DNA of 64,000 nt from Streptomyces sp. NBC_01341 (lineage in GTDB: Bacteria; Actinomycetota; Actinomycetes; Streptomycetales; Streptomycetaceae): positions 3,224,001 through 3,288,000 of the forward strand of contig NZ_CP108364.1 in assembly GCF_035946055.1 (NCBI RefSeq), read 5' to 3'. The translations under genes and the position numbers were made by a program. The first letter of the stretch is position 1; each line of letters starts with the position of its first letter. This document shows positions 41,734 through 51,275 of the stretch, piece after piece. Below the pieces are notes generated by a model. It did not search any database and was not told the DNA's origin. It worked only from the letters and a program-made list of their open reading frames with translations.

Positions 41734-42735
41734 GCGCGGGCCTCCTTCATCGGCTTCCCTCCATCGTGCCCCGCGCGCCCGGTCCCGGCGCGGTGAAGCG
41801 CCACGGGACGTCTGACTGCGCACGGCACCCATGCTCGCCCCGATGACCAGGGCGATGGCCAGGGCGTCGGTCGTGGAGAGCGCCTGGTCCAGGACCAGGA
41901 AGCCCGCCGTCGCCGCGATGGCCGGTTCCAGGCTCATCAGGATGGCGAAGGTGGGCGCGGGCAGGCGCCGCAGCGCCATGAGTTCGAGGGTGTATGGGAG
42001 GACCGAGCTCAGCAGCGCCACCGCCGCGCCGAGCCCCAGCGTGCTGGGGACCAGGAGCTTCGAGCCCGCCTGCATGATGCCGAGGGGCAGTGAGAGGACC
42101 GCCGCCACGACCATGGCCAGGGCCAGGCCGTCCGCCTGCGGGAAGCGCCTGCCGGTGCGGGCACTGAAGATGATGTACGCCGCCCACATGGCACCCGCGC
42201 CCAGGGCGTACGCCGCTCCCACCGGGTCGAGCCGGTCGAAGCCACCGCCGCTGAGGAGGACGACTCCACAGAGGGCCAGGCCCGCCCAGACGAGGTTGAC
42301 CAGGCGGCGCGACGCCACGACGGACAGGGCGAGCGGCCCCAGCACCTCCAGGGTGACGGCGGCGCCCAGTGGGATGCGGTCGGCGGCTTGGTAGAAGAGC
42401 GTGTTCATCCCGCCCATCGCGATGCCGAACGCCACGACGGTGCCCCAGTCGGCGCGCGAGTGCCCCCGCAGCTTCGGCCGGCACACGACGAGCAGGACGA
42501 GCGCAGCAGCGGTGAGCCGCAGGGTGACGACGCCGAGCGCTCCCGCCTTAGGCATCAGCAGGACGGCCACGGCCGCGCCGAACTGGACGGAGAGCCCACC
42601 CGCCACCACCAGCGCGACCGGGCCCAGTGAGCGCCGGCTGCCGGGACCGCCCCGGCCGGGCTCGTCGAGCGCGGACACGGCCTCGGGCAGGGCGACGGCC
42701 GCGGCCGAGTCCGCTGCAGCGCGCGGGTCGTTCAC
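41566..42735 (-). CDS. EamA/RhtA-family transporter, frame continuing into a small downstream ORF
   Basis: A 389-residue inner-membrane protein with about ten spans, in two EamA repeats (VALVVAGGLSVQFGAAVAVL at the start, FAILMSLEPAIAATAGFLVL near the end of repeat two). It is probably a metabolite or amino-acid exporter. The normal family C-terminus is reached near SMGAVRSQTSR, but the frame stays open through a charged stretch into the small ORF at 41733. I chose the GTG at 42735, behind AAGGAAAGG; a TTG at 42741 is possible. It is divergent from a LysR gene that may control it. Confidence 0.82.
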   Translation of the reverse strand: MNDPRAAADSAAAVALPEAVSALDEPGRGGPGSRRSLGPVALVVAGGLSVQFGAAVAVLLMPKAGALGVVTLRLTAAALVLLVVCRPKLRGHSRADWGTVVAFGIAMGGMNTLFYQAADRIPLGAAVTLEVLGPLALSVVASRRLVNLVWAGLALCGVVLLSGGGFDRLDPVGAAYALGAGAMWAAYIIFSARTGRRFPQADGLALAMVVAAVLSLPLGIMQAGSKLLVPSTLGLGAAVALLSSVLPYTLELMALRRLPAPTFAILMSLEPAIAATAGFLVLDQALSTTDALAIALVIGASMGAVRSQTSRGASPRRDRARGARWREADEGGPRMGSAKETDGYEGLYSHTPSQAEGERVEPAVRGKGPETHPEVPRTEPSQAEGERVE

Positions 42736-42885
42736 CGGCAAACCTTTCCTTCAGCGTCACAGTCCAATGCAATGCACCGTGGAGTGTAGAGTACGACACC
42801 ACCCAGGAGCCGGGCACGTCCCCACGTTAGAGACCTGCGCGCCTCCCGTGAAATGCCGGTTGTGCTCCCGTTATGCTCCGTAGGC

Positions 42886-43806
42886 ATGAGCACTGGACAG
42901 GGCGCCGGAACCACGGGGCGCGGTATCGAGATCCGGCATCTGCGCGCCTTCCTCGCCATCGCCGACGAGGGCAGCGTCACCCGCGCGGCCGCCCGGCTCC
43001 GGGTCACCCAGCCCGTCGCCTCGCGCACACTGGCCGCCCTGGAGCGGCACGTGGGAGTCCGGCTCGTCGACCGGTCCACCCACCACCTCGCCCTCACCCC
43101 CGAGGGCGTCGCCTTCCGCGACAAGGCCGCCAACGCGGTGGGTGCGTTCGACGAGGCACTCGCGCCGGGGCGGCTGCGCCACCGGCCGCTGCGGCTCGGG
43201 CACGCGTGGTCGGCGTTCGGCCCCTACACCACACCGCTGCTGCGCACCTGGCAGCAACGTCACCCGCGCACCCCGCTGGAACTCCTGCGGATCGACGACC
43301 GCACGGCGGGCCTCACCCGCGGCGAGGTGGACGCGGCGCTGCTGCGCGGGCCGGTGGACACGCCGGGGCTCGTCACCGAGGTGCTGTTCACGGAGGAGCG
43401 GGTGGCGGCAGTCGCCGCCGACGGGCCCCTCGCGACCCGCGCCTCCCTGTCCCTGGCCGACCTGTCCGGCGGCGCGGTCGTCCTGAACACCGTCTCGGGT
43501 GCGACCACGCTCGACCTGTGGCCGCCGCAGGTCCGGCCCGCGGCCACCGTCACGGTCGCCAACACCGACGACTGGCTCACCGCCGTCGCGGCCGGGCGCG
43601 GCAGCGGGGTGTCGGGGGCGTCCACCGTCGGGATGCACCCGCACGCCGGGGTCGCCTACGTGCCGCTGGACGACGCCCCGCCGCTGCCCGTGCTGCTCGC
43701 CCGCAGGGACGGCCCCGGCCATCCCGCCCTGCCCCATCTGGCGTCGCTCGCACGGGAGATCGTCGGTGGGGGTGAGCGCACGACCGCGCCGGACACCTCG
43801 AGGTAG
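42886..43806 (+). CDS. LysR-family transcriptional regulator
   Basis: A 306-residue LysR regulator. The winged HTH is IEIRHLRAFLAIADEGSVTR, then LRVTQPVASRTLAALERHVG, followed by a substrate-binding domain with LRLGHAWSAFGPYTTPLLRT. The ATG at 42886 opens the conserved region after an in-frame upstream ATG at 42853 that is not family-like. The 150-base gap to the divergent EamA gene is the typical layout for a LysR regulator and its target exporter. Confidence 0.9.
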   Translation: MSTGQGAGTTGRGIEIRHLRAFLAIADEGSVTRAAARLRVTQPVASRTLAALERHVGVRLVDRSTHHLALTPEGVAFRDKAANAVGAFDEALAPGRLRHRPLRLGHAWSAFGPYTTPLLRTWQQRHPRTPLELLRIDDRTAGLTRGEVDAALLRGPVDTPGLVTEVLFTEERVAAVAADGPLATRASLSLADLSGGAVVLNTVSGATTLDLWPPQVRPAATVTVANTDDWLTAVAAGRGSGVSGASTVGMHPHAGVAYVPLDDAPPLPVLLARRDGPGHPALPHLASLAREIVGGGERTTAPDTSR

Positions 43807-43834
43807 CGGTCACCGGCACCGCACCCGGCAGGCC

Positions 43835-46630
43835 CTAACGACCGTCCAGCCCCTCCGCCAGCACCTCGGCGAGATGCCGCGCCCGCCGCCCTGCCAGCTG
43901 GTCCAGCTGGGTGCGGCAGGAGAAGCCGTCGGCCAGGAGTTCCGTGCCGGGGGGCGCCGAGCGCACGGCGGGCAGCAACCGGTCCTCGGCGCAGGCCACC
44001 GAGACGTCCCAGTGCCCCTTCTCGAAGCCGAAGTTGCCGGCCAGCCCGCAGCAGCCGCCGCTCAGCTCCCCGGTCAGGCCCGCCCGTTCCCGGAGCCTGC
44101 GCTCGGCCGCGTCGCCCAGGACGGCGTGCTGGTGGCAGTGGGTCTGGCCCGCGACCGGCCGGTCGAGCCTGGGCGGCTCCCAATCGGGGGCGTACTCCTC
44201 CAGGTACTGGGCCAGCGTGCGCACGGACGAGGCCAGTTCGGTGGCGCGCGGGTCGTCGGGGAGGAGCTCGGGCAGGTCCGTCCTGAGTGTGGCGGCGCAG
44301 CTCGGTTCCAGGACGACGACCGGGCCGCCGATGAGCGGCCCCATCCGGTCCAGGGTGCGGCGCATGACCGCGCGGGCGGCGCCGAGCCGGCCCGTCGACA
44401 CGTAGGTGAGACCGCAGCACACCGCGCGGCCCGGCAGGCCCGGTGTACGGCCCGCCGCTTCCAGGACCCGGACCGCCGCCCGGCCCACCTCCGGTGAGAG
44501 GTGGTCGGTGAAGGTGTCAGGCCAGAGAGTGACGGCGGGCCCGCCCCCAGGCACGCGGCGCGCGCGGGCCCAGGACCGGAAGGTCCGCGGCGCGAGCACC
44601 GGGAGTGTGCGTTGCGGGGCGATGCCGCCGAGCCGTTTGACGAGGGCTGCGACCGGGCCTGTCCGGGCGAGGGCGTTGAGCGCGCGGGCGAAGGGGGACG
44701 CCGCCCGCAGCCACCGGGGCAGCCCGCCCATCGCGTAGTGGGAGGCGGGGCGCAGCCTGCCCCGGTAGTGGTGGTGGAGGAACTCGGCCTTGTACGTGGC
44801 CATGTCGACGCCGACCGGGCAGTCGGAGCGGCAGCCCTTGCAGGACAGGCAGAGGTCGAGCGCGTCCCTCACCTCCGTGGAGCGCCAGCCGTCCGTGATC
44901 ACCTCGCCGGCGAGCATCTCGTGGAGCAGCCTGGCCCGGCCCCGGGTGGAGTGCGCCTCGTCGCCCGTCGCCCGGAAGGACGGGCACATGACGTCCGGGC
45001 CGGTACTCGGCCCGGCCGTGCGGCACTTGGCGACGCCGACACAGCGGCGTACGGCACCCGAGAAGTCACCGCCGTCCTGCGGGTAGCCGAAGGTGACGTC
45101 CACCGGGCGGCCGGGGAGCACGGCGAAGCGCAAGTTCTCGTCGAGGCGGGCAGGACGGGCGAGGATGCCGGGGTTCAGGCCGCCGTCCGGGTCCCAGAGG
45201 TCCTTGAACCGGGTGAACAGGCCCACCATCTCGTCGCCGTACATCCGGGGCAGCAGTTCGGCCCTCGCCTGACCGTCGCCGTGTTCACCGCTCAGCGACC
45301 CGCCGTGCGCGACGACGAGCTCCGCCTGGTCCTCGGAGAAGCGGCGGAAGCGGGCGACGCCCTGGGCGGTGAGCAGGTCGAAGTCGATGCGTACGTGGAT
45401 GCAGCCCTCGCCGAAGTGCCCGTACGGGGTGCCGTGCAGGCCGTGTTCGGCGAGCAGGGCCCGGAAGTCGCGCAGATACGGCCCCAGGCGGGCGGGCGGT
45501 ACGGCGCAGTCCTCCCAGCCGGGCCACGCCTCTCCCCCGCCGTCCGGCATCCGGGTCGCCGTTCCCGCGGCGTCCTCGCGGATGCGCCACAGGGTGCCCA
45601 TCGCGGCGGGATCGGTGACGACGGTGCCGTCCAGGGCGTCGGCCGCCCGCACGATCCGTTCGGCGTGTGCGCGGGCTCCGGCGGGGGTCGCACCGCCCGT
45701 CTCGACGAACAGCCAGGCACCGCCGCGCGGCAGACCGGCCGGCTCGCGTACGAGGTCGGTGGCCATGCCCTCGACGGTGAGCGGACCGTACGGGAGGAGG
45801 CCGGGGGCGGCTTCGGCGGCGGCGGACTCGTCGGCGTATCCGAGGACGGCGAGCGCGCGGGCAGCGGGGGTTGCGACCAGGCGGAGAGCCGCCTCGGTGA
45901 CGACGGCCAGGGTCCCCTCGCTGCCGCACAGCGCGCGGGCGTGGTCCGGGCCGTTCTCGGGGAGCAGCGCGTCGAGTGCGTATCCGGAGATGCGGCGCGG
46001 GAGTTCGGGGAAGCCGGTGCGCAGCAGAGCCAGGTGCGCCCCGGCGAAGTCGCCGAGGCCGGGTGGCGTGTCGGGCAGATCCCTCCCGAGGTGCAGGGAC
46101 GGTCCGCCGCCGTACCGCAGGGCGCGCAGGCTGCGCACGTTGTCGGCGGTGGTGCCCCAGGCCACGGAGTGCGCGCCGCAGGAGTTGTTGCCGATCATCC
46201 CGCCGAGCGTGCAGCGGCTGTGGGTGGACGGGTCGGGCCCGAACGTCAGCCCGTGCGGAGCGGCGGCGGCCCGCAGGTCGTCCAGCACGACGCCCGGTTC
46301 GACGACGGCGGTACGGGAGTCGGGATCCAGCCCGGTGATCCGCCGCATGTGGCGGGTGAAGTCCAGGACGACGCCGGTGCCGGTGGCCTGGCCCGCGATG
46401 GAGGTGCCGCCGCCGCGGGGCACGACCGGCACCGCGTGCTCCCGGCAGACGCGCAGGGTCTCCGCGACGTCCTCCGCGTCGCGCGGGGCCACGACCGCCA
46501 TCGGGACACGGCGGTAGTTGGACGCGTCCATCGTCGTCAGCGCGCGGGCGGTCGCGTCGGACTCCACATCGCCGCGGACGGCGCGGGACAGGGCCCTGAC
46601 GAGATCGGGGTGCGGGTGCGGGGCGGCCAT
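43835..46630 (-). CDS. FAD-linked oxidase fused to Fe-S reductase (D-lactate/2-hydroxyacid dehydrogenase type)
   Basis: A 931-residue fusion. The N-terminal half is a PCMH-type FAD oxidase (VVPRGGGTSIAGQATGTGV, LGGMIGNNSCGAHSVAWG and FAD-oxidase C region GEHGDGQARAEL). The C-terminal half is a 4Fe-4S protein (CLSCKGCRSDCPVG) with two CCG-type domains (AVCCGLTYVSTG, GGCCGLAGNFGFE). Such fusions oxidise D-lactate or a related 2-hydroxyacid and pass electrons to the quinone pool or a redox partner. The ATG at 46630 is the family-like start. A second Cys cluster near residue 540 (CVGVAKCR) may hold another Fe-S site. Confidence 0.9.
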   Translation of the reverse strand: MAAPHPHPDLVRALSRAVRGDVESDATARALTTMDASNYRRVPMAVVAPRDAEDVAETLRVCREHAVPVVPRGGGTSIAGQATGTGVVLDFTRHMRRITGLDPDSRTAVVEPGVVLDDLRAAAAPHGLTFGPDPSTHSRCTLGGMIGNNSCGAHSVAWGTTADNVRSLRALRYGGGPSLHLGRDLPDTPPGLGDFAGAHLALLRTGFPELPRRISGYALDALLPENGPDHARALCGSEGTLAVVTEAALRLVATPAARALAVLGYADESAAAEAAPGLLPYGPLTVEGMATDLVREPAGLPRGGAWLFVETGGATPAGARAHAERIVRAADALDGTVVTDPAAMGTLWRIREDAAGTATRMPDGGGEAWPGWEDCAVPPARLGPYLRDFRALLAEHGLHGTPYGHFGEGCIHVRIDFDLLTAQGVARFRRFSEDQAELVVAHGGSLSGEHGDGQARAELLPRMYGDEMVGLFTRFKDLWDPDGGLNPGILARPARLDENLRFAVLPGRPVDVTFGYPQDGGDFSGAVRRCVGVAKCRTAGPSTGPDVMCPSFRATGDEAHSTRGRARLLHEMLAGEVITDGWRSTEVRDALDLCLSCKGCRSDCPVGVDMATYKAEFLHHHYRGRLRPASHYAMGGLPRWLRAASPFARALNALARTGPVAALVKRLGGIAPQRTLPVLAPRTFRSWARARRVPGGGPAVTLWPDTFTDHLSPEVGRAAVRVLEAAGRTPGLPGRAVCCGLTYVSTGRLGAARAVMRRTLDRMGPLIGGPVVVLEPSCAATLRTDLPELLPDDPRATELASSVRTLAQYLEEYAPDWEPPRLDRPVAGQTHCHQHAVLGDAAERRLRERAGLTGELSGGCCGLAGNFGFEKGHWDVSVACAEDRLLPAVRSAPPGTELLADGFSCRTQLDQLAGRRARHLAEVLAEGLDGR

Positions 46631-46691
46631 GGGGCCAGCATGCCGGACCCGTGTGCCGGTCGGCGCGCCACGCAACGCGCGTACCGGGGAC

Positions 46692-46745
46692 CCGTACGCG
46701 GAGAGCCCTCGCGCGCCGACGGCACGCGGGGGCTCTCCGGTACGG
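46692..46745. terminator. Interrupted inverted repeat between same-strand genes
   Basis: CCGTAC-g-CGGAGAGCCC (46692-46708) pairs with GGGCTCTCCGGTACGG (46730-46745), one base bulged, around a 21-base loop. It lies just after the LCP gene stop and before the oxidase gene, a plausible LCP terminator. Confidence 0.65.
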
Positions 46746-46760
46746 CTGCGGGCGCCGGGG

Positions 46761-48533
46761 CTACTTGGCGCAGACCGCCTTGTCCGCCTCGACTCGCTGG
46801 ATGTTCTCCGGCGCCTTCTGCGGGGCGGAGAGCGCGCTGCCCGCCTCTTCGAAGTCCGGTCCCAGGGTCAGCACCATCGGCTCCATGTCGGCGGCGTCCG
46901 TGGTCGTCGGCTTGAGTGCCGAGGCCGACATGCCCATCATCTCGGCCAGGCTGCGTGCCTGGTCGGCCTGGTTGGGGCCGTAGACGAGCTGGGTCTTCTT
47001 CACGTCCTGCGGGGCGTTCGCCTTGTTGGTGGACTTCAGCACGCCCTTCTCGTTCTGCAGCCAGTCCAGGGCGGCCTGGGCGGAACCGGGCGGGGCACCG
47101 CCGTTGAACACGTCGACGCGGACGTCGGCCGGGTCGGCCTTGGCGCCCTTCAGCTTCGCGGCCTCGGCGGCCTTCTCCTCGGCCTTCTCCTGCTTCGCCA
47201 CGGCGGTGAAGGAGATGTCCTCGCGCATCATCGAGAAGACCTGGGGCGCCTTGGACTCGTCGAGGATGACGGTCGCCTTGTCGTCCGGGTTGTCCAGCAC
47301 CGGCACCGTGGTGAACGTGATGTTCTTCGGGTCGACGGACGCCAGTTCCATGCCCAGTTTGCGCAGCTTGTTGATGTCGTCGATCTTGTCGTCGACGGTG
47401 AGCGCCTTGGTCGCCGCATCCGCGAGCTTGAACATCTTGGTGGGGCTGGTCAGCGTGTCGTTCGACTTCAGCTTCCGCATCAGCGAGCCCAGGAACTGCT
47501 GCTGGATCTCGATCCGGCTCAGGTCGCTGCCGAATCCGACGGAGTGCCGGGTGCGCAGGAAGGACAGCGCCTGCTCGCCCTCGATGGTGTGCTTGCCCTT
47601 GGACAGCTTCAGGTGCGAGTCCTTGTCGTCGATGTCCTTCGCGAGGCAGACCTCCACCCCCTCGACGGCGCTGGTCAGGCTCTTGACGGCGTTGAAGTCG
47701 GCCACCATGAAGTGGTCGGGCGTGATGCCGGTGAGCTCGGTGACCGTCCGCATCGTGCAACTGGGGGTGCGGTCCGACTGTCCCAGGCTGGTGTTGAAGC
47801 GCCCGCCGGTCGTCCCGGGGATGTCCTTCTCGGTGCCGTCCTCCAGCTGGGTCGGGCACTCCGGGATGTCCGTTATCAGGTCGCGCGGGATGCTCAGCGC
47901 GGTGGCGTTCGTGCGGTCCTTGGAGACGTGGAAAAGAATGTTCGTGTCGGCGTGGCCGACGCTCCCCTTGTCGCCGTAGCCTTCGTTGCCCTCGCCGGTA
48001 CGCTTGTCCGTGCCGATCACCAGGACGTTGATCGCGCGGTCCTTGCTGAACCCGCCGGTACTGGCGCCGTCCGTGGACACGGCGGTGATGTTGCCGTTGA
48101 AGTGCTGGTAGGCGACGTAGCCCGCGGTGCCGACACCGACGAGGAGGAAGGCGAGGACGCCGCCGGTCCAGATCAGCGCCTTCTTCTTGCCGGACTTGGC
48201 CTTCACCTTGCGGCGTCCGGTGGCCGGCGCGGCGGCGCGGCCGCCCTGCCGGCGCGGCTCGTCCTTGCCTCCGCGGCCGCCGGCGCCCCTGCGCCCGCCG
48301 CGCTGGCCGGGCACGGAGGCCCGTTCGCCCGGCGACGAGGTCTCGGGCTCCGGCTTCCGGCGCGGGTTGGCCGCTCTGGTTCCGGACGGGCGGGGGGCGC
48401 TCGAACCGGCGGGTGCGGCCGATCGCCCTGAGGAGGGGGTCAGTCGCAGTTCGTAATCACCGGTGTCCGGGTTCAGTACCCACTGGTCTGCGGGGTCGAT
48501 GCCCTCGTCCCGCCCACGGCCTTGCGCGTCCAC
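46761..48533 (-). CDS. LCP (LytR-CpsA-Psr) cell-wall polymer ligase with LytR C-terminal domain
   Basis: A 590-residue type II membrane protein that attaches teichoic-acid-like or glycan polymers to peptidoglycan outside the membrane. A basic, low-complexity cytoplasmic part is followed by one span (ALIWTGGVLAFLLVGVGTAG), the LCP domain (INVLVIGTDKRTGEGN, ATALSIPRDLITDIPE, the Arg pair in SFLRTRHSVGFGSDLSRIEI) and a LytR_C domain (VRVDVFNGGAPPGSA). The frame is open to 48641, but the GTG at 48533 (VDAQGRGRDEG) is the usual start of Streptomyces homologues and follows GGAGG. It is divergent from the conservon. Confidence 0.9.
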   Translation of the reverse strand: MDAQGRGRDEGIDPADQWVLNPDTGDYELRLTPSSGRSAAPAGSSAPRPSGTRAANPRRKPEPETSSPGERASVPGQRGGRRGAGGRGGKDEPRRQGGRAAAPATGRRKVKAKSGKKKALIWTGGVLAFLLVGVGTAGYVAYQHFNGNITAVSTDGASTGGFSKDRAINVLVIGTDKRTGEGNEGYGDKGSVGHADTNILFHVSKDRTNATALSIPRDLITDIPECPTQLEDGTEKDIPGTTGGRFNTSLGQSDRTPSCTMRTVTELTGITPDHFMVADFNAVKSLTSAVEGVEVCLAKDIDDKDSHLKLSKGKHTIEGEQALSFLRTRHSVGFGSDLSRIEIQQQFLGSLMRKLKSNDTLTSPTKMFKLADAATKALTVDDKIDDINKLRKLGMELASVDPKNITFTTVPVLDNPDDKATVILDESKAPQVFSMMREDISFTAVAKQEKAEEKAAEAAKLKGAKADPADVRVDVFNGGAPPGSAQAALDWLQNEKGVLKSTNKANAPQDVKKTQLVYGPNQADQARSLAEMMGMSASALKPTTTDAADMEPMVLTLGPDFEEAGSALSAPQKAPENIQRVEADKAVCAK

Positions 48534-48964
48534 GGTTGCCTGAGTCCTCCGTCGGGGCCCCGCAGCGCCTCCCCCTTCAAGGCGCGCGGCGTGTCTTACG
48601 GCAGTGCCGACCTGGGAGGCCGTCTGCACCGGAGCGCTCACCCTAGCCGCCCACCGGCCTGCGGGCGACGATCGAGGCGAATCACGGCCCCCATGGGGGA
48701 CATATCACCGCATTCGCCTCGACTTGCCCACGCACATTGCCGGAGACCGGAGTTGACGGCCACCCCAAGCCGCCAAAGGAGTCACTTCAAGCCAGATTTC
48801 AAACAGAAGTGGCCACAAGGAATCCCCAAACAAGTCGCCAATTCTCCTATAGTTGCCTCGACTTGATCGGGAACAATCAGCTCCAGTTGTGGTTCTTTCA
48901 CCGCCACCGCACCGGAAGATCCGGATTGTCCCTTTCCCTGCACCGTCCGTCCCGAGGACTCCGA
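48534..48964. other. Divergent promoter region between the LCP gene and the conservon
   Basis: About 430 bases, including an AT-richer stretch (48780-48870) with a TATAGT -10-like box at 48848-48853. Open frames here are short and unlike known proteins. An upstream in-frame ATG (48737) would extend CvnA, but the added residues are atypical. Confidence 0.5.
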
Positions 48965-50479
48965 TTGCGCCCTTCACTCCGGCCGACCGCGCTCGCCCTG
49001 CTGGTCTCGGCAGCCGCCACCGGCGCCCTGTGCCTCTGGGCGATCGCCGCCGCCCCCGCCTCGGTACGGACCCCGCTGTCCTGGGCAGCCGGCGCCGCCG
49101 CACTCGTGGTGAGCATCGCGGTCGCCGTCACCGTGTACACCCTCGCCACCGCACGCAACCTGCGGGTCCTGCGGGCCGCGGACGCCGAACGCTTCACGGC
49201 CGAGACCTCACGCCTCGTCTCGACCTCGGCCGCCGAGGCCCAGCGCTTCACCGCCGAGACCGCCCGGATCAGATCCACCGCCGCCGCCGAGGTCGCGCGG
49301 ACCACCGCGGAAGCCGACGAGCGGGTCGCACGCGCCACCTCCGAGGCGGCCGAGCAGCACGAGCGCCTCACCGCCGAGACCGCGCGGCTCACCGCCCGCG
49401 CCCGGCGCAGCGAGACCGAGCGCTCCGCGGCGATCTCCGCCTGCGCCAACGCCGCGGGTCGCATGCAGGCGCTGTCCACGAGCATGCTCGCCGACCTGCG
49501 CGAGATGGAGCACCGGCACACCGGCGAGGACGTACTCGGCGATCTGCTGCACCTGGACCACCGCACCGCCCAGGCGGGCCGCCTCGCCGACTCCATCGCC
49601 GTGCTGACCGGTGCGCGCTCCGGGCGCCGCTGGGCCAAGCCGATCGTCATGGAGTCGATCCTGCGCGGCGCGATGGGCCGCATCGGCGGCTACCAGCGCA
49701 TCCGCCTCCACTCGACCAGCGATGTGGCGATCGCCGGCCACGCCGCCGAGGGCGTCATGCACGCCCTGGCGGAGCTGCTTGACAACGCTGCCAACTTCTC
49801 GCCGCCGACGGCCGAGGTACACGTGTACGTCGAGGAGGTCCCGGCGGGCATCGTGGTCACCGTCGAGGACAGCGGTCTGGTGATGAGCGACGTGCAACTG
49901 CGCCGCGCCGAGCGGGCGGTGTCGGCGGAGAACCAGGACCTCACCGCCATCTCGGGCACCCGGCTCGGCCTCGCCGTCGTCGGCAGGCTGGCCCGCAAGC
50001 ACGGCCTCACCGTCTCCTTCCGGCCGTCGGCACGCGGTGGCACGGGCGCGCTGATGATGCTTCCGCAGGAACTCATCTCCCGTACGCCGGCCCTCCTCCC
50101 GGCGCCCGTCCCCGAGCCCGTGGGACCGCCCGAGCCGGAGCCGGACCACGCGATGCCCGGCACCGACCGGACCGCCTCGGAGCCGGCGCGCACGGACGGC
50201 TCCGCGTACGCGCGGAGGGGCGGCACCCAGCCGGAGACGACGGAGTCCGAGTCGGAGACGACCGGTTCCGTCCCCCAGATCGGTGACAGCGGCCTGCCCA
50301 AGCGCCGCCGCGGCCGCACCCTGGCCGCCGCCGAAGCCCGTACCGGCAATGCCGAACCCGGCGGAGCCGATTCCCCCAAGCCCCGTGCCACCGACCCGAA
50401 GGTCCAGGCTGCCCGCTTCAGCACCTTCAGCCAGGCGGTACGAGCCAACTCCCCGCACCCGGAAGGCAACACCCGATGA
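48965..50479 (+). CDS. cvnA: Conservon sensor-kinase-like protein CvnA
   Basis: A 504-residue membrane sensor with histidine-kinase-like ATPase and no clear phospho-acceptor His box, as in other CvnA proteins. Two spans (ALALLVSAAATGALCLW; AAALVVSIAVAVTVYTL) precede a long coiled coil with three FTAET/LTAET repeats (AERFTAETSRL, AQRFTAETARI, HERLTAETARL). The ATPase follows: N box HALAELLDNAANFSPP (about 265-280), VTVEDSGLVM and GTRLGLAVVGRLARKHG. The tail is disordered. I prefer the TTG at 48965, behind CGAGGACTCCGA, but the frame is open to 48737. It begins a five-gene overlapping unit. Confidence 0.88.
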   Translation: MRPSLRPTALALLVSAAATGALCLWAIAAAPASVRTPLSWAAGAAALVVSIAVAVTVYTLATARNLRVLRAADAERFTAETSRLVSTSAAEAQRFTAETARIRSTAAAEVARTTAEADERVARATSEAAEQHERLTAETARLTARARRSETERSAAISACANAAGRMQALSTSMLADLREMEHRHTGEDVLGDLLHLDHRTAQAGRLADSIAVLTGARSGRRWAKPIVMESILRGAMGRIGGYQRIRLHSTSDVAIAGHAAEGVMHALAELLDNAANFSPPTAEVHVYVEEVPAGIVVTVEDSGLVMSDVQLRRAERAVSAENQDLTAISGTRLGLAVVGRLARKHGLTVSFRPSARGGTGALMMLPQELISRTPALLPAPVPEPVGPPEPEPDHAMPGTDRTASEPARTDGSAYARRGGTQPETTESESETTGSVPQIGDSGLPKRRRGRTLAAAEARTGNAEPGGADSPKPRATDPKVQAARFSTFSQAVRANSPHPEGNTR

Positions 50480-50907
50480 GCGCGACCACCGACGAGAAGC
50501 TCAACTGGCTGCTGGAGGGGTTGCTCGACCGGACGCCCGGCGCCCGGCACGCCCTCGTCCTCTCCAGGGACGGGCTCAAGCTGTGCCGGACCCCTGAGCT
50601 CTCCGTCGACCAGGCGGACCAGCTGGCCGCGATCTCGGCGGGCATCCAGAGCCTGTCCCACGGCGCGTCCATCGAGTTCGGCGACGGTACCGGCGGCGTA
50701 CGGTCCGCGATGACCGAGTTCTACGGCGGCGTGCTGTTCATCGTCGAGGCGGGCGCGGGCGCCCACCTGGCGGTCGTGGCCGCCGAGGACTCCGACGTCG
50801 GTCTCGTCGGCCACAACATGAGTGAACTCGTCGAGCAGCTGGGCGAGTACCTCGTGGCCCCGCCGCGCGAGGCCGCGGCCCCGGCCACGGAAACAGCGGA
50901 CGTATGA
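50476..50907 (+). CDS. cvnB: Conservon roadblock/LC7 protein CvnB
   Basis: A 143-residue roadblock-fold protein (LLEGLLDRTPGARHALVLSR, TEFYGGVLFIVEAGAGAHLA), expected to act on or scaffold the GTPase CvnD at the membrane below CvnA, as proposed for the signalling complex in S. coelicolor conservons. It overlaps cvnA by four bases (ATGA) and cvnC by four bases. Confidence 0.93.
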   Translation: MSATTDEKLNWLLEGLLDRTPGARHALVLSRDGLKLCRTPELSVDQADQLAAISAGIQSLSHGASIEFGDGTGGVRSAMTEFYGGVLFIVEAGAGAHLAVVAAEDSDVGLVGHNMSELVEQLGEYLVAPPREAAAPATETADV

Positions 50908-51275
50908 CGCCCGTACCGCGCCCCCGCCCGGGACGCGACGACGATCCGGACCGGCTGTACACCCTGACAGGTGGCCGCAGCCGGTCGGACTCGGCCGCGT
51001 TCGACCTGGTGACGCTCGTCGTCGCCGAGTGCGATCCCACCCCAGGGATGCAGTCGGAGCACGTCGCGATCCTGCGGATGTGCCAGCTTCCCACCGCGGT
51101 CGTCGAGATCTCGGCCACCCTGAATCTGCCCGTCAGCATCGTGCGCATCATGCTGTGCGACCTGCTCGACACCGGCCGGATCAGCGCCCGCCACCCCCGT
51201 ACTGCACGTGTCGAGGACCGGCTCCCCGACACCGACACCCTGGAACAGGTGCTCGTTGGACTCCGCAACCTCTGA
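50904..51275 (+). CDS. cvnC: Conservon DUF742 protein CvnC
   Basis: A 123-residue DUF742 protein with a winged-helix-like core (EHVAILRMCQLPTAVVEISA, then LNLPVSIVRIMLCDLLDTGR) and the family N-terminal RLYTLTGGRSRSDSAAFDLV. It is a constant component of conservons with no catalytic motif. It starts in the cvnB stop (ATGA) and its own 3' end contains the TTG start of cvnD. Confidence 0.92.
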   Translation: MTPVPRPRPGRDDDPDRLYTLTGGRSRSDSAAFDLVTLVVAECDPTPGMQSEHVAILRMCQLPTAVVEISATLNLPVSIVRIMLCDLLDTGRISARHPRTARVEDRLPDTDTLEQVLVGLRNL

